In this document: one piece after another, positions 1 through 11,046 of the stretch
Numbering within the stretch: position 1 is the stretch's first letter
Layout: every line of letters starts with the position of its first letter
NCBI RefSeq assembly: GCF_011386835.1
Contig: NC_088797.1
Span: forward strand, 96,048,264 to 96,112,263
Source of the DNA: Chrysemys picta bellii
Taxonomy: Eukaryota; Chordata; Testudines; Emydidae
Length of the DNA: 64,000 bases
Direction of reading: 5' to 3'
Position numbers and translations under genes: made by a program
The notes under the pieces: generated by a model
The model's database searches: none
Told to the model about the DNA's origin: nothing
What the model saw: only the letters and a program-made list of their open reading frames with translations

Positions 1-447
1 TTTATAGTTTTCTCCAGGTGTAAGAACACCTCTTTGTTCTTACTGTGGAAAATTACAGCAAAATGGAGTCTGGAGTCACATGGGCAAGTTCCTGCATACT
101 TTGCTGAGTTACAAGGCATATTTGCCTTCTCTCCATGGGTCAATTGTATAGCTGATGGTCCTTAATGGGCCATCAAGCAGGCTAGGCAGAGCTAACACCC
201 ACTTGTCTGGGAGGTTTCCCAAAAGCATAGCATAAGTTTGAAATACAGACAGTACAGAGCCAATATTTATAATTTCAACTACAAAATTGATACACATAGC
301 TAGGCAGCATAATCATAACCAGCAAACCATAACCTTGTCTTAGACACCTCATTTGACCCCCCCCCCTTATACAAGATGTGGTGCCACTACAGGACTTTGG
401 TTGCAACCATGTTCTATATGGTCCCAGATTATATCAATAACATCACA
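1..447. mobile_element. LTR-like repeat, terminal part
   Basis: The stretch shares phrases with the LTR-like repeat near 14.7 kb, such as an 'agtcacatgggcaag'-type block, and ends in ...atcaca at 447, a usual LTR end. A run of ten or more C lies at about 357-366. Its other end is outside the window. It directly abuts DIRS inverted-repeat sequence, so it may have inserted into that DIRS copy. No coding potential is visible; the short open frames here are not gene-like. Family assignment is inference. Confidence 0.5.
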
Positions 448-450
448 ACT

Positions 451-600
451 GGTGCCAGAAATTTTTCCCTTAGCAGTACCCGTAGTGGGGGAGCACCGCT
501 GCGGTCCCTGGAGTGGCGCCGGTATATCGCGCCATAAAGGGGGCTGCGTGCTCCCCCCACCCTGAGTTCCTTCTTGCCGCCAGTGAAGGTAGTCGGAACT
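451..600 (+). repeat. DIRS copy 1, 5' inverted terminal repeat (truncated)
   Basis: The sequence from ggtgccagaaatttttccc to the cttcttgcc block is the reverse complement, with scattered mismatches, of 6115-6260. The outer part of the repeat, present on the right at 6270-6345, is missing here. Confidence 0.8.
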
Positions 601-739
601 TTGTGCTTCAGCCTTGGCTGCAGCGCTTCTAGCCTTAGTGGTACTTGTTCGTCAATAGACAGCTTCTCTAGTTAGTAGCCTGGCTCGGGGCAAGCCCCGT
701 GCCCCAGGTTTCAAGTCGTGCAACTCCTGTCGCGATTCC

Positions 740-1641
740 ATGCCCAGAAGCGATCCGCACGCCGAGTGTCTTCGCTGTCTGGGCAAGTCTCACATAAGTG
801 AGAGGTGCAAAATTTGCAAATCATTTAAGCCCCGGACTAAACGCGAACGCGAGATCCATCTCCAGGCCCTCCTTATGGAATCGGCATTGGCCCCGGCATC
901 GCCGTGCCGTACCGACCCGACCCGGCCCCGGGTACCGTGTCATCGGTGCGGAGCAAAGCCCTGTCCACCAGTCGGCACCGCTTCCCGGCCAAGAAGCAGG
1001 GCAAATCCCAGCAACACTGTGAGAAGGACAGGGGTGAGGCTGGATCTGAGTTGGCCAGCCCACGATCCCCGTCGGGGCCCAGACCTCCGACTCGTGCAGA
1101 GCAGAGCAGTCCAGCCCTGTCTGCGCATACCTCCCCGCTGATACAGGTCCCCTCCATGCCGGAGGCAACCCAGGTGGCGCGTGACGTCCTTGCCATGCCG
1201 GTACCGAGCGGGCCATCCGAGGTGAGGCCCCGGTCCCAAGGGAAACCACCATTGGGCTCCCAGCCCTCACCGGCTATGTCGGTCGTGGAGACCTCCGTCC
1301 GGTCTGCCGGGCCCTCCCATAGCCCCAGACATACATCCACTCCGTTGTCAGGGTCGCCTGGGAGTGAATCGCCTGAGTCGTCCTTGACCCACAGAGGCAG
1401 CAGGTGCAGGCATGGGAAGTGTCGATGCTCCGTGTCGAGTGAGAGCGGATCTCGACACCGACGGCACCACCGATCATATCGCGATGATCGCCATGTTCAG
1501 AGTGCATCCCGGCACTCGCCGGCACCGCAACGTCGCGCCCGGAGTCACCGTAGGGAGTCCAGGGATACGACCTCCGACGTCTACTCCTATTGGTCATTGA
1601 GGTCGAAGTCCCGTGGCAGGAGCCAACGGGGACGGCACTAG
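740..1641 (+). pseudogene. DIRS copy 1 gag, N-terminal part
   Basis: The reading starts at the ATG at 740 and begins with a C-x2-C-x4-H-x4-C zinc knuckle (Cys at residues 9, 12 and 22, His at 17), followed by a basic helix (KPRTKRERE). The frame of the first open stretch runs to 1141. The coding signal then moves to another frame (open 904-1641) that is rich in Ser, Arg and His, ending in an SR-repeat-like tail at about 1400-1630. The same knuckle plus Ser/Arg-rich layout is seen in DIRS copy 2 at 56049. Gag packages element RNA, and the knuckle probably binds nucleic acid. It is broken by frameshift. Confidence 0.75.
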
Positions 1642-1999
1642 TCGAGCCGCTCCTACAGCACCGTGCAATCCTCGGCCACCTCTGCCTCGGCTCCCAGATG
1701 CCCCTCCCCGGGCCGCACTATTCCCCAGGAACAGATAACCCTGGTGGGACCCCAGGCAGCGCAGTGGCAAGGGACACCCTGGCAAGGACAGTGGGCACCG
1801 TAGCCCCAGGCGCCCGCACCACCGAGGCCCCGCTTCGTGGCTGGGGCATCTCAAGGCCACTCTGCATCCCTGCCTCGGCACCGAGGGCAGTCCCTGCAAC
1901 CAGACCCTGACGTGGACTGTGGCATACCAGCACCGCCCGATGCTCTCAGGACCGTCCCGGTCACCCTGCAGGCACCGATGAGTCCATAGCGGCACCGCC

Positions 2000-2924
2000 T
2001 CCTCCTTCTCAAGAGGATTTCAAGGCGTACCAGAAGCTCCTCCGGCGTGTAGCCGCCAACCTACACCTGCAGGCGGAGGAAATGGAGGAACTATCGGACA
2101 ATCTTTTCAATGTCCTTTCCTCCTTGGCACTGGGCTGCATGGCACTGCCACTTCACCAGGGGGTGGCAAACATCTCCGCGGGCCTATAGCAAACCCCGGC
2201 CTCCCTCCCGCCTATCTCTAAGAAGGCGGAACATAAATACTTCGTGCCAACAAAATGGCACGAGTATCTTTACACCCACCCCTCTCCAAACTCTTTGGTG
2301 GTGGTGTCGGTCAACCACCATGAGCGGCACAGTCAGCCCGCACTGACCCCGAAGGATAAGGAGCCCATGAGCCTGGACATGTTTGGCAAAAAGGTTTATT
2401 CCTCAGCCAGTTTCCAACTCAGGGTGGCAAACCACCAAGCCCTCCTGAGTCGCTTTGACTTTAACTTGTGGGGCTCTTTGCCAAAATTCAAGCCCTCCCT
2501 CCAAGAGCAAGACAGGAAGGAGTTCAAAGCGCTGCTTGACGAGGGTACAGCGGTAGCGAAAGCAGCTCTCCAGGCCGCCTCAGACGCAGCTGACACGGCA
2601 GCTTGTTCGATGGTCACGGCTATCTTCATGAGGCGGGCATCCTGGCTTTACCTGTCAGGGCTGTCGGTGGAGTCCCAGTCTATAATGCAGGACCTGCCAT
2701 TTGATGGCAAAGCGTTATTTGCAGACCAGACAGACACCCGTCTGCACGGGATGAAGGACTCCTGCACCACCCTGCAGACACCTGGTCTGTATGTCCCACC
2801 GGCCAAGGACAAGCCCAGACTGCAGCCCTCGGCTCCCACTGCATGGGGCAGATACAAACCCTCGCCTAAGAGGCAGAGGGAGCAGAGGCGTCGGTCCCAA
2901 CGCCAATCCCATTCGGCCCCATGA
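2000..2924 (+). pseudogene. DIRS copy 1 gag, C-terminal part
   Basis: This stretch is open from about 2244 to 2924, with related sequence just upstream in another frame. It is alanine-rich and helical (KAALQAASDAADTAA) and ends in a basic Arg/Gln-rich tail before a stop at 2924. It aligns by eye with DIRS copy 2 at about 57360-57740 and 58690-58790 (shared KxYS, LQAS, LPFD and DxRLH words), which identifies it as the second half of the same gag. I do not recognise a domain beyond the family resemblance. Confidence 0.7.
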
Positions 2925-3169
2925 CCTGGGCCCTCGAAGGCCAAGAGGCCAGGGAAACAGCGTTTTTGACTCGTTGCAGGGCGTCACTGGGCCTGTTGCC
3001 AGGGTACCCCCCGCCCAGTTAATAAAGTTGAGTTTTACCAACCATTTATCTGCCTTCCAACTGCAATGGTCCCGTATAACATCGGACCGATGGGTCCTCA
3101 GCAGCATCTCCCAAGGGTACAGGTTGCAGTTCGTTTCGCCCCCTCCCCACCATCCCGCGTCCCGGTAGC

Positions 3170-3968
3170 CGGCCGGGGACCCGGAGTATGCCCTCCTCCT
3201 CAGCCAGGAGGTAGAGCGCCTGCTCTCCCTGGGAGCTGTGGAGAAGGTACCTCGGGAATTCCAGGGCAAGGGATTTTACTCCAGGTATTTCCTCATCCTG
3301 AAGGCGAAGGGCGGACTTCGGCCCATCCTCGATCTGGGAATCTCAACCAGTTCCTGGTTCGTTGCAAATTCCGCATGATGTCCCTGGCCTCTATTATCCC
3401 GTCCCTAGACCCGGGGGATTGGTTTACGGCGCTAGACCTCCAGGATGCGTACTTAAACATCCACATTTTCGAGAGTCACAGGCGCTTCCTCCGTTTCCTG
3501 GTGGGTCAGGACCACTACCAGTTTACGGTCCTCCCCTTCGGCTTTTCTACTGCCCCCAGGGTCTTTACAAAGTGTATGGTGTTGGTGGCGGCCCACCTCA
3601 GGAGGAAAGGGCTGCAGATCTTCCCCTACCTCAACGACTGGCTGCTCCAGGGCAAGTCTCGGTCTCAGGTGCATGAGCAGATGGACTTCCTGCTAAACAC
3701 CTGCGCAGCTCTAGGCTTAGTGGTAAACGAGAAATCCACGTTAGTCCCGGTTCAGTGCATAAACTTCATAGGAGCGCTGTTAGACTCCCGGGTAGCCACG
3801 GCCTCCCTCCTAAGGGACAGATTCGAGACGCTCAAAACTCTCATCGCCTCGGTCACGGCTTTTCTGGTAACTACGGCACGAGTGTGCCTTCAAATCCTAG
3901 GCCATATGGCAGCATGCACCTCTGTGGTGCGACGTGCCAGGCTCAGGATGAGACCCCTTCAGCTTTGA
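3170..3968 (+). pseudogene. DIRS copy 1 reverse transcriptase
   Basis: RT copies the RNA template into DNA. Visible motifs are YFLILKAKGGLRPILDL (about 3280-3335), a frameshift at about 3335-3350, then LDPGDWFTALDLQDAY (first catalytic Asp), QFTVLPFGFSTAPRVF, and YLNDWLL at the position of the Y-x-D-D box. The first Asp of that box reads Asn. The codon change is G to A next to a preceding C, as CpG decay would give. The altered box and frameshift indicate a dead enzyme. The downstream order RNase H then tyrosine recombinase is DIRS-specific. Confidence 0.88.
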
Positions 3969-4070
3969 CTGGCCTCCCGGTACTCCCAGGCCAGGGACGG
4001 TCTGGACAAGGTCGTCACGGTGCCACCAACGGTGGTGGCAGACCTGCAATAGTGGTCTCTCCCGAGCAAC

Positions 4071-4690
4071 ATGCTTCAGGGTATTCCCTTCCGAGATCCC
4101 CCTCCCTCACTAGATTTAGTGTCGGATGCCTCAGACCTGGACTGGGGAGCCCACGTTGGGGGCTTCAGGACCCAGGGTATATGGTCACCCGAGGAACTGA
4201 CCCTGCACATAAATGTCAGGGAGCTCAGGGCAGTGCGCCTGGCGTGCGTGGCCTTCCGCCAGCGCATAGAGGGGAAGGTGGTCAGAGTCCTCACGGACAA
4301 TACCACCGCGATGTATTATGTCAACAGGCAAGGGGGCACGTGCTCCCGGGCCTTATGCCAGGAAGCCCAGCTCCTGTGGGAGTCTGTATAGCCCACAACA
4401 TCCTCCTGCAGGTTTTTTACCTGCCCAGCAAGAGCAACACGCTCGCAGATCAGCTGAGCAGAGTTTTCTCCCAGCAGCACAAGTGGTCCCTGCACAGGGA
4501 GGTGGCCAGGTGGATCTTCCTACAGTGGGGCACTTTCCAGGTAGACCTGTTTGCCACCGCCCAGAATCGCCTGTGTCCCAGATTCTGCTCCAGGGCGGGA
4601 CAGGGCGAGAGAGCGATATCAGACGCATTCCTTCTCCATGGTTGGGGCCCCTGTTGTATGCCTTCTTGCTCTTCCCCCTCATAGGCAGGG
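4071..4690 (+). pseudogene. DIRS copy 1 RNase H and linker
   Basis: RNase H motifs are visible in order: SDASDLDWGAH (first Asp), NVRELRAV (Glu) and LTDNTTAMYYVNRQGGT (second Asp). The frame stops at 4391. The continuation lies in another frame as FYLPSKSNTLADQLSR and QVDLFAT, which are conserved words of the DIRS RNase H/linker region, so there is a frameshift near 4385. The domain would remove the RNA strand during cDNA synthesis. Confidence 0.82.
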
Positions 4691-4889
4691 TCCTACAGAA
4701 GGTGAAGTCAGACGGGGTGCGGGTTAACCTCATAGCCCCGGACTGGGCCCATCAACATTGGTACGGGACCTTACTACAACTCCTAGCGGGCCCCCCTCGC
4801 AGGCTGCCGCTCCGCCCGGACCTCCTCTCCCAGGAGGAAGGTTGTCTCCTCCTCCCCAACCTGGCCCCACTCCACTTGACAGCGTGGCT

Positions 4890-5936
4890 GCTCCGTGGTT
4901 GAATGAGGAGGAAGGGAGATGTTCTGAGGATGTCAGACTGGTCCTGCTGGAGAGTAGGAAATCCTTCACACGTCGAACCTACCTGGCCAAATGGTATTGG
5001 TTCTCTATGTGGGCGAGGGATAGAGGTTCAGCTCCGTCGTCTGCATCTATCCAGCTTGTCCTTGATTACCTCCTGTCCCTTAGGACTCAAGGGCTGGCGC
5101 CCTCCTCGATCAGGGTGCATCTGGCGGCCATTTCAGCGTTACACCCCCTGGTGCAGGGCCTTTCGGTGTTTTCACATCACATGACGTCCCTGTTTCTAAA
5201 AGGGTTAGATCGGGCATTCCCTTATGCCAGACCCCCAGTCCCGCTCTGGGACCTGAACCTAGTGCTCTCCCGCCTCACAGGGCCTCCTTTCGAGCCTTTA
5301 GCCACATGTTCGTGGTCCCACTTATCATGGAAAGTGGCATTCTTAGTGACTATCACCTCAGCCTGCCGGGTCTCCGATCTCAGGGCCCTGACCTCTGAAC
5401 CACCGTATACGGTCTTCCATAAGGACCAGGTTCAGCTGTGCCCTCACCCCGCATTTTTGCTGAAGGTAGTCTCGGCTTTTCACATGGATCAGGATATTTT
5501 CCTCCCGGTCCTCTGCCCTAAGCCCCATTCCTCTAATGAGGAACGCCGCCTGCACATGTTAGATGTGTGCAGAGCGCTGGCCTTTTACCTGGACAGAACC
5601 AGGCCATTTAGGAAGTCCCCCCAGCTATTTATTGCATCGGCCGAGCGCATGAGGGGGTGACCAGTTTCCACTCAGCGGATTTTCTGCTGGATCACCTCGT
5701 CCATTCGCACCTGTTACGACCTGGCAGGGGTTCCCCTGCCTCCTATAATGAAGGCTCATTCAATGAGAGCTCAGGCCTCATCAGTGGCCTATGTGGCTCA
5801 TGTCCCTATTCAGGACATATATAGGGCTGCTACGTGGTCTTCTGTCCACACTTTCTCCTTGCACTATGCAATCGTCTCCCAAACGCGGGATGACGCAGGG
5901 TTTGCTAGGGCAGTACTCCATCCGGGTAACCCTTAA
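4890..5936 (+). pseudogene. DIRS copy 1 tyrosine recombinase
   Basis: This recombinase-type integrase takes the place of a DDE integrase in DIRS elements. The N-terminal SAM-like helical domain includes SFTRRTYLAKWYWF and APSSIRVHLAAISALH. The catalytic part shows TSACRVSDLRAL (first Arg), then after a stop at 5660 and a frame change, AHSMRAQASS (His-x-x-Arg, about 5755-5775) and the presumed nucleophile Tyr in FSLHYAIV (about 5850-5870). The catalytic set is visible but divided between frames, so the gene is inactivated. The right-end inverted repeat begins within about 60 bases of its end. Confidence 0.87.
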
Positions 5937-5979
5937 AACTTAAGACTTAAAACTCCTACCCGCCTCCATCAGGTATAGC

Positions 5980-6345
5980 TTGGAGTCACCTATAGTGGAA
6001 TACACATGAGCAATCACTCGAAGAAGAAAGGACAGTTACCTGTTGCGTAACTGGCGTTCTTCGAGATGTGTTGCTCAGGTGTATTCCACGTCCCGGCCTC
6101 CTTCCCCTCTGTCGGAGTTGTCTGGCAAGAAGGAACTGAGGGTGGGGGGAGCACGCAGCCCCCTTTATGGCGTGATATACCGGCGCCACTCCAGGGGTTG
6201 CAGCAGTGCTCCCCCACTATGGGTACTGCTAAGGGAGAAACTTCCGGCACCGGTGCACGGGGCGAGCACGCACACCTATAGTGGAATACACCTGAGCAAC
6301 ACATCTCGAAGAACGTCAGTTATGGAAAAGGTAACTGTCCTTTTT
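5980..6345 (+). repeat. DIRS copy 1 right end: nested inverted repeats
   Basis: Bases about 6022-6095 (aaggacagttacctg... through the gtgttgctcaggtgtattcc word) recur inverted at about 6270-6345, flanking a core of about 170 bases that matches the 5' repeat in inverted orientation. A third, shorter copy of the tagtggaatacac word lies at 5994. This is the expected DIRS arrangement of a terminal repeat plus an internal complementary region used to make circular intermediates. Confidence 0.75.
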
Positions 6346-6568
6346 CATCCCAAATGCTGCCCCCTTTTCCACATTTGTGGCAGGCTCTTGCCACACAACT
6401 TCTTCCTTCCCACTGCACACACCACTGAGGATGCCTGGGAGTCAGCAAAGGGGCGACTGCGTGTGTGTGGTGGCCAGTTGTACAAAGGTCACTCCTGATT
6501 TTACCCCATTCAGTAACAATTAGGCCTGGGCAATAAGAGAAGCTGAGGCCATAGAAACTCTGTAGTGC
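6346..6568. other. Short spacer, nothing recognised
   Basis: No repeat terminus or coding signal is seen between the DIRS right end and the hAT duplication. Confidence 0.5.
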
Positions 6569-6576
6569 CTTATCTC

Positions 6577-7089
6577 CAGGGCCAGCTCTGGCTTTTTTGC
6601 CGCCCAAGCAAAAAAGCCTCCCACCGCCCCCCCCCCTCCCTCCCAGCACGGCAGGGGAGGGCGGCGAGCCCGGCCAGCGCTCCACTCTCCCCGGCGGCCA
6701 GAGTGCCAGGGGGAGGGCGGCGAGCCGGCCGGGGCTCCGCTATCCCTGGCGGCCGGAGCGCCGGGGACAGGGCGGAGAGCCCGGCCGGGGAGCCTGGCCG
6801 GGGCTCCGCTCTCCCCAGCGGCGAGCCCGGCCGGGGCTCCACTCTCCCCAGAGGCCGGAGCGCTGGGGGGAGGGCGGCGAGCCCGGCCGGAGCGCCGGGG
6901 GGAGGGCGGCGAGCCCGGCCGGGGAGCCTGGCCGGGGCTCCGCTCTCCCCGGCGGCCGGAGCGCCCGGGGGTAGGGCGGCAAGCCCGGCTGGGGCTCCGC
7001 TCTCCCCGGCGGCCGGAGCACCGCGCCACCCCTCTCCAGGTGCCGCCCCAAGCACAAGCTTGGTGGGCCGGTGCCTGGAGCCGGCCCTA
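6577..7089. mobile_element. Nonautonomous hAT element A1 (513 bp)
   Basis: The 8-bp target-site duplication CTTATCTC is perfect at 6569-6576 and 7090-7097. Termini are CAGGGCCAGCTCTGG and, inverted, a closely related word ending at 7089. The interior consists of tandem GC-rich units of about 25-50 bp (ccggccggggctccgctctcccc). The long open frames on both strands here are products of the repeat composition, not genes. Three more copies of this terminal type are in the window. Confidence 0.88.
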
Positions 7090-7097
7090 CTTATCTC

Positions 7098-8222
7098 TGA
7101 GCTGGAATAGAGGCTTCTGAGTGACTGCTCTTATTCCAAGGTCTTACCAAAGGAGTCTTTTCCCTCTCATGCAATTCACCAGCACCTAGTCCACACTTTT
7201 AAAATAGTCAGTTTTAGATTTGAATGGTGAACTCAAAGGAAAAAAGAAAACTCCATTGTTGAATGCCTACATTAACCACACTAAGAGATTTCAATACAAT
7301 AATTACAAGTTAACTCTCCTTTCAAGTTACACATCCTTTATCACTGTGTCCATTTAACTCCTGCACCACTGTAAATCCTGATCATGCCCCATGCTGGTAA
7401 TTATCTGTCCCATCTCTCAGAAAGCCTTTCTGGGGCATTTCATATAAGGTAAGGAAAGTGTTTATTATACAACACATTTTCAAAGCTTTCCTTATATCTT
7501 GTACTCTATAAAATACTATTCAAGAAAGGCAAAATTGTCTAATAGAATGGTTAGTGTAGGTCCTAAATACTCTTTAAAAATGTGTATAATATAGTTTAGT
7601 TCTAAATTAAGAAAAAGAGCCTTTTGAACAAAAGTAATATCTTGGCACATGGTTTTTTTGACTCAACTCTTTTTCAGCTCATGTTATCCAGCGTTAATTC
7701 TTAAATGCGGTGATGAAACAATGGCTTTTTACAGCTATTAATGAAAAAGAATCAAAAGTCCTCCAAAGAGCAAACAGTGTTGTACTAAATATTTTTATAC
7801 TGAAATACAGTATGAAGCTTATCTCAAACAAATGTTACTGTCTTGGTGAGTTCAGAAAGTATTTGAACCATATATTTGCTTGTCTTTACTGTAAATGTCT
7901 CATCCAGGGTGGATGGTTCTGTTTTCCATCTTTGGATGATTGAGAACAGCACTTTACTGTGAGAAGTACAGATTTAAGAATTAAGGTCTGGTGATGGGTG
8001 CACAATATATATTTAGAGTTGGCATTTCTTTAGTTCTGGAAGAAGCCTCTGAACAGCTTAGCTGTTGTCTAATTGTGTTCTACAAAGTTTTGGAAATGTC
8101 ATAAGTTCTTTGAATGTGTTGCAGATGGACTAAGTTCCAACATTCCTGAAGGAGTACAGTGTGCAATAATAATCGTTTTCTATCAAAGCATTGTTTGTGT
8201 TATTACAATGGATGGCAGTAAC
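7098..8222. other. AT-rich single-copy-looking DNA
   Basis: No motif, repeat terminus or convincing exon is seen. Confidence 0.5.
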
Positions 8223-8225
8223 TTA

Positions 8226-8498
8226 GGATATGTCTACGCTGCCATTGGGACAACACGTGTAGTCATACCTGAGCTAACTGTGACCAAGCTAACTGGCTAA
8301 AAATAGCGGAGCTGTGATGGCATGGGATAGCCATGAGAGTAAATATCTAAGGTTCTAGACAGGATTGTATTCAGGTGGCTAGCCACTCCTCCTGCTCATG
8401 CCGCTGCAGCTACACTGTTATTTTTAATGAAGTAGCTTGATCATAGCTAGCTCGGCTATGTCTACACATGCAACAGTCATGCCTCCCTAGACATACTA
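8226..8498. mobile_element. MITE-like element with TTA duplication
   Basis: The left end GGATATGTCTACGCTGCC and the inverted right end GTATGTCTAGGGAGGC resemble each other. They are flanked by TTA at 8223-8225 and 8499-8501, as expected for PIF/Harbinger-type elements. The interior is palindrome-rich (tagccatgagagt, gatcatagctagctcgg). The TIR match is imperfect, so the call is moderate. Confidence 0.5.
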
Positions 8499-8501
8499 TT
8501 A

Positions 8502-9311
8502 GTATGAATTTCCTTTATATTTTAGACAAGGACAATCTAGCCTTCATATTGCAGAATGTCCATCCAAACAACTTCATTTATATCAATCTTTAGGCCTGCA
8601 ACCACTTTTCCAGATTACTTAAATTTGTGCAGGACTGTGTCTCTCTTTGAAACTTTTTGGTTTTAATTACTGACATTAACGAAGTACTGTCCTTCAAGCA
8701 AATCAAATATTTGTTACACAAAAGTGACATATTAGCCATCTCATACTTCCACCTCCATTTTACTGTCCACAAGTTTGTCCACCCCAACTTCGATTTCTGG
8801 CAAATGGTCTAAAGCCAAAGGCATCTAGAGAATTCCAGTGAGCATAGTGTATGATTATCTTTCTACACCCTAGGTTATGAGTTACCATTGCATCAAAATG
8901 AATTAGATTCCAAGGTCAACATGTGATATACACAGCAAAGTTTTAATTAATGTCTTTGTCTAAAAGCATGTTATATTATCAAATAAAGAAGATGAAAAGG
9001 CTGTTAATATACAACACAGGGTTATTAGCCTTAAATCATACACTTAATACTGTGAAAAGCGTGGGACTATCCATCAGTGGCTACTGTACTCTGCTACTGT
9101 GTAATCCAAGATGGTCCTATACATTCTTTGGCTATAATTTAAACTCAAGTACAGTATATGTTAAATATCATTTATTATTTTCACTATAGGGTTACAAGTT
9201 GTGAGAGAGAACCCTCAATATTGATGCAAAAATTATATTAAAATGAATATAACTTATTTTTCTTTTAGGTTTCTACAAGTTTGTTTCCGCCTTTACTGAA
9301 TATTGAGATAT
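8502..9311. other. AT-rich spacer
   Basis: Nothing recognisable is seen apart from short A/T runs. Confidence 0.5.
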
Positions 9312-9323
9312 AGTTACAAGTAT

Positions 9324-9730
9324 CAGAGTAGTAGCCGTGTTAATCTGTATCTGCAAAAAGAACAGGAGTACTTGTGGCACCTTAGAGACTAACAAATTTA
9401 TTGTAGCATAAGCTTTCGTGGGCTACAGCTCACTTCATCGGATGCCTGTAGTGGAAAATACAGAAGGAAAACACACACACACACCATGAAACAATGGTGT
9501 TACCATACACATTATAAGGAGAGTGATCAGTTAAGGTGAGCTGTTGTCAGCAGGAGAGAAAAATAACTATTTGTAGTGGTAATGAAAATGGCCCATTTCC
9601 AGCACTTGACAAGGAGATATAAGGAACTGGGAGGGGGAGATAAGCATGGGGAAATAGTTTTACTTTGTGTAATGGCCCATCCACTCCCAGTCTTTATTCA
9701 AATAAATTTGTTAGTCTCAAAGGTGCCACA
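9324..9730. mobile_element. Penelope-like/palindromic repeat, copy 1, with hammerhead-like motif
   Basis: It is flanked by a 12-bp duplication AGTTACAAGTAT at 9312-9323 and 9731-9742. The left part carries the family words cagccgtgttaatctg-like, gtacttgtggcacctt and gcataagctttcgtgggct. The right end carries the inverted aaatttgttagtctc and ggtgccacaag words. On the minus strand 9445-9402 reads as a hammerhead-like fold (see the separate entry). Placement in Penelope-like retroelements is inference from the hammerhead motif, inverted ends and long TSD. Confidence 0.6.
9402..9445 (-). ncRNA. Hammerhead-ribozyme-like motif (degenerate)
   Basis: Reading the minus strand, CCGATGA (9441-9435) sits where the conserved CUGANGA box would be. 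A stem-loop (GTGAGC, loop TGTA, GCCCAC, one mismatch) follows, then GAAA (9417-9414), then a three-base-pair stem AGC/GCT with a four-base loop. The layout matches the minimal hammerheads known from Penelope-like elements. The second box residue is C, not U, so self-cleavage is doubtful. I see no clear outer stem I. Confidence 0.4.
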
Positions 9731-9742
9731 AGTTACAAGTAT

Positions 9743-10914
9743 GTTATAGCCAGGATACTTGAAAATATAAGAATATATATTATGTTTAGCTAGTTATGTA
9801 CAAAGTGCTCAGACTAATCAATGAAATTCAAAAAGGTTATGCTTTTTGTCTCCCAAGGACAAGCAAATATTCGCAATATAACCCTTCCTTAGTCATAAAA
9901 TGTTTACTATTCCAAGTGTGTTTACACAGACTGTGGGATGCAGCTTTATAACTTCTATTTAACTTTAATATTGTATACCATGTTTTGAAATATGTATATA
10001 AGGTAATTACTGTGATTCAGGCTTTGTATAGAATATTTGGTCTGTAATTACAAATTACATTTGTATACTGCAAATCGTGGGTTATAAATCTAGAAACCAT
10101 TTGATCAAAAAGCAAACAAGCCAATCAGCGTGTCTTATCAAAGACTAGGACACATCTGTCTTGTATAAGATATCAGTTTAGTGTAGATATGATCTTTATC
10201 TCAATAAAATAGATTTTTGTAGTGTATTTGTTTGAGGGGAAAAGCCCTTGCTGTGTAAAAGAATGCAAGAATATTTTTATTCAAAAAACTCCAAAAGAAG
10301 TAATGCTTAGGATGTGTTACCAGAGCTATAAACCAAGTCATAAAAGTGAGTCTTGTAGCCCTCATCTTTGCAAAGAGAAATCTTAGTTTACAGAAGATAC
10401 TGATTACTTCCAACTCATATTTCCACTTGAGTGAAATCTTTTATTGTTTCTCAAATGCTTAAGATGTCATAAGCTTCTCTTTAAATGCATATTTGCAAAT
10501 ATTCTGTATTTAAATGCAACCCTTCATATAATAACTGCCTGATATTGTTATATGAGTAGTAGGATGTTTTATGTACAAATATAGCAATGTCATTTAATGC
10601 TAACCTAGTTACTAATGTAAGAAGCCTTTTAAGTATAGAATATTTATGTTAATAGCAAATTAATTAATTACTGGCAGTGCACAAGCAAACCCTCACTCAA
10701 CTCCAGAAGACAAGAATCCTCTCTCCAAAAATTATTATAAGAATCAACTTTTTAATTATTAAAGCTTAAGACTTTGTATGAGTTATTTGATTTGACTGAT
10801 TTGAGAAGTTTGGACCTTGGAAAACAGAATTTCATTTCATGTCAAACCTTAATAAAATTTTAAAATATCTCACAAAATGTACTGAACAAAAAGGAAGTTA
10901 AAACTAACTTTAAA
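9743..10914. other. AT-rich spacer
   Basis: No repeat or gene is recognised. Several short A/T-rich runs occur. Confidence 0.5.
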
Positions 10915-10920
10915 CATTAC

Positions 10921-11039
10921 CTGATATTTTCCTGCCACAAGAAGAACAAAAGCAATTAGAAATGTTGCATATTCAGGAACTAAGCCAACCATGATGCCAA
11001 TGAAAGAGTGACAGCATCCAACTTTGAATCTAAACGTGC
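10921..11039 (-). CDS. Candidate host exon encoding a hydrophobic segment
   Basis: On the minus strand a 119-base open stretch is preceded by a good acceptor (pyrimidine-rich ...cacatctctttcag) and followed by CAG/GTAATG, a good donor. The translation (about 39 residues) starts TFRFKVGCC and contains GIMVGLVPEYATFLIAFVLLVAGK, a likely membrane-spanning helix ending in a basic residue. If real, the exon enters after the first base of a codon and ends on a codon boundary. I do not recognise the protein and found no neighbouring exon, so it could be chance or an old pseudo-exon. Confidence 0.3.
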
Positions 11040-11046
11040 CTGAAAG

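Larger units (their letters stand above)
450..6345 (+). mobile_element. DIRS-type tyrosine-recombinase retrotransposon, copy 1
   Basis: This is a near-complete but frameshifted DIRS element. In order it carries gag with a CCHC knuckle (740-2924), reverse transcriptase (about 3170-3968), RNase H (about 4071-4690), tyrosine recombinase (about 4890-5936) and inverted terminal sequence. Bases 451-600 reappear inverted at about 6115-6260, which is the hallmark of split inverted repeats in DIRS elements. Such elements integrate by recombination and leave no target-site duplication. The 5' repeat is cut at about 450 where an LTR-like repeat abuts it. Multiple frameshifts and an altered RT motif mean it is not functional. 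Confidence 0.9.

Noticed and set aside
6520..7110. Overlapping Ala/Pro/Gly-rich open frames, up to 181 codons
   Set aside because: Confined to the GC-rich tandem interior of hAT element A1 bounded by its TSD.
9472..9484. CRISPR-like or array structure near the AC run
   Set aside because: Only a short dinucleotide run; no spaced repeats, and the genome is eukaryotic.
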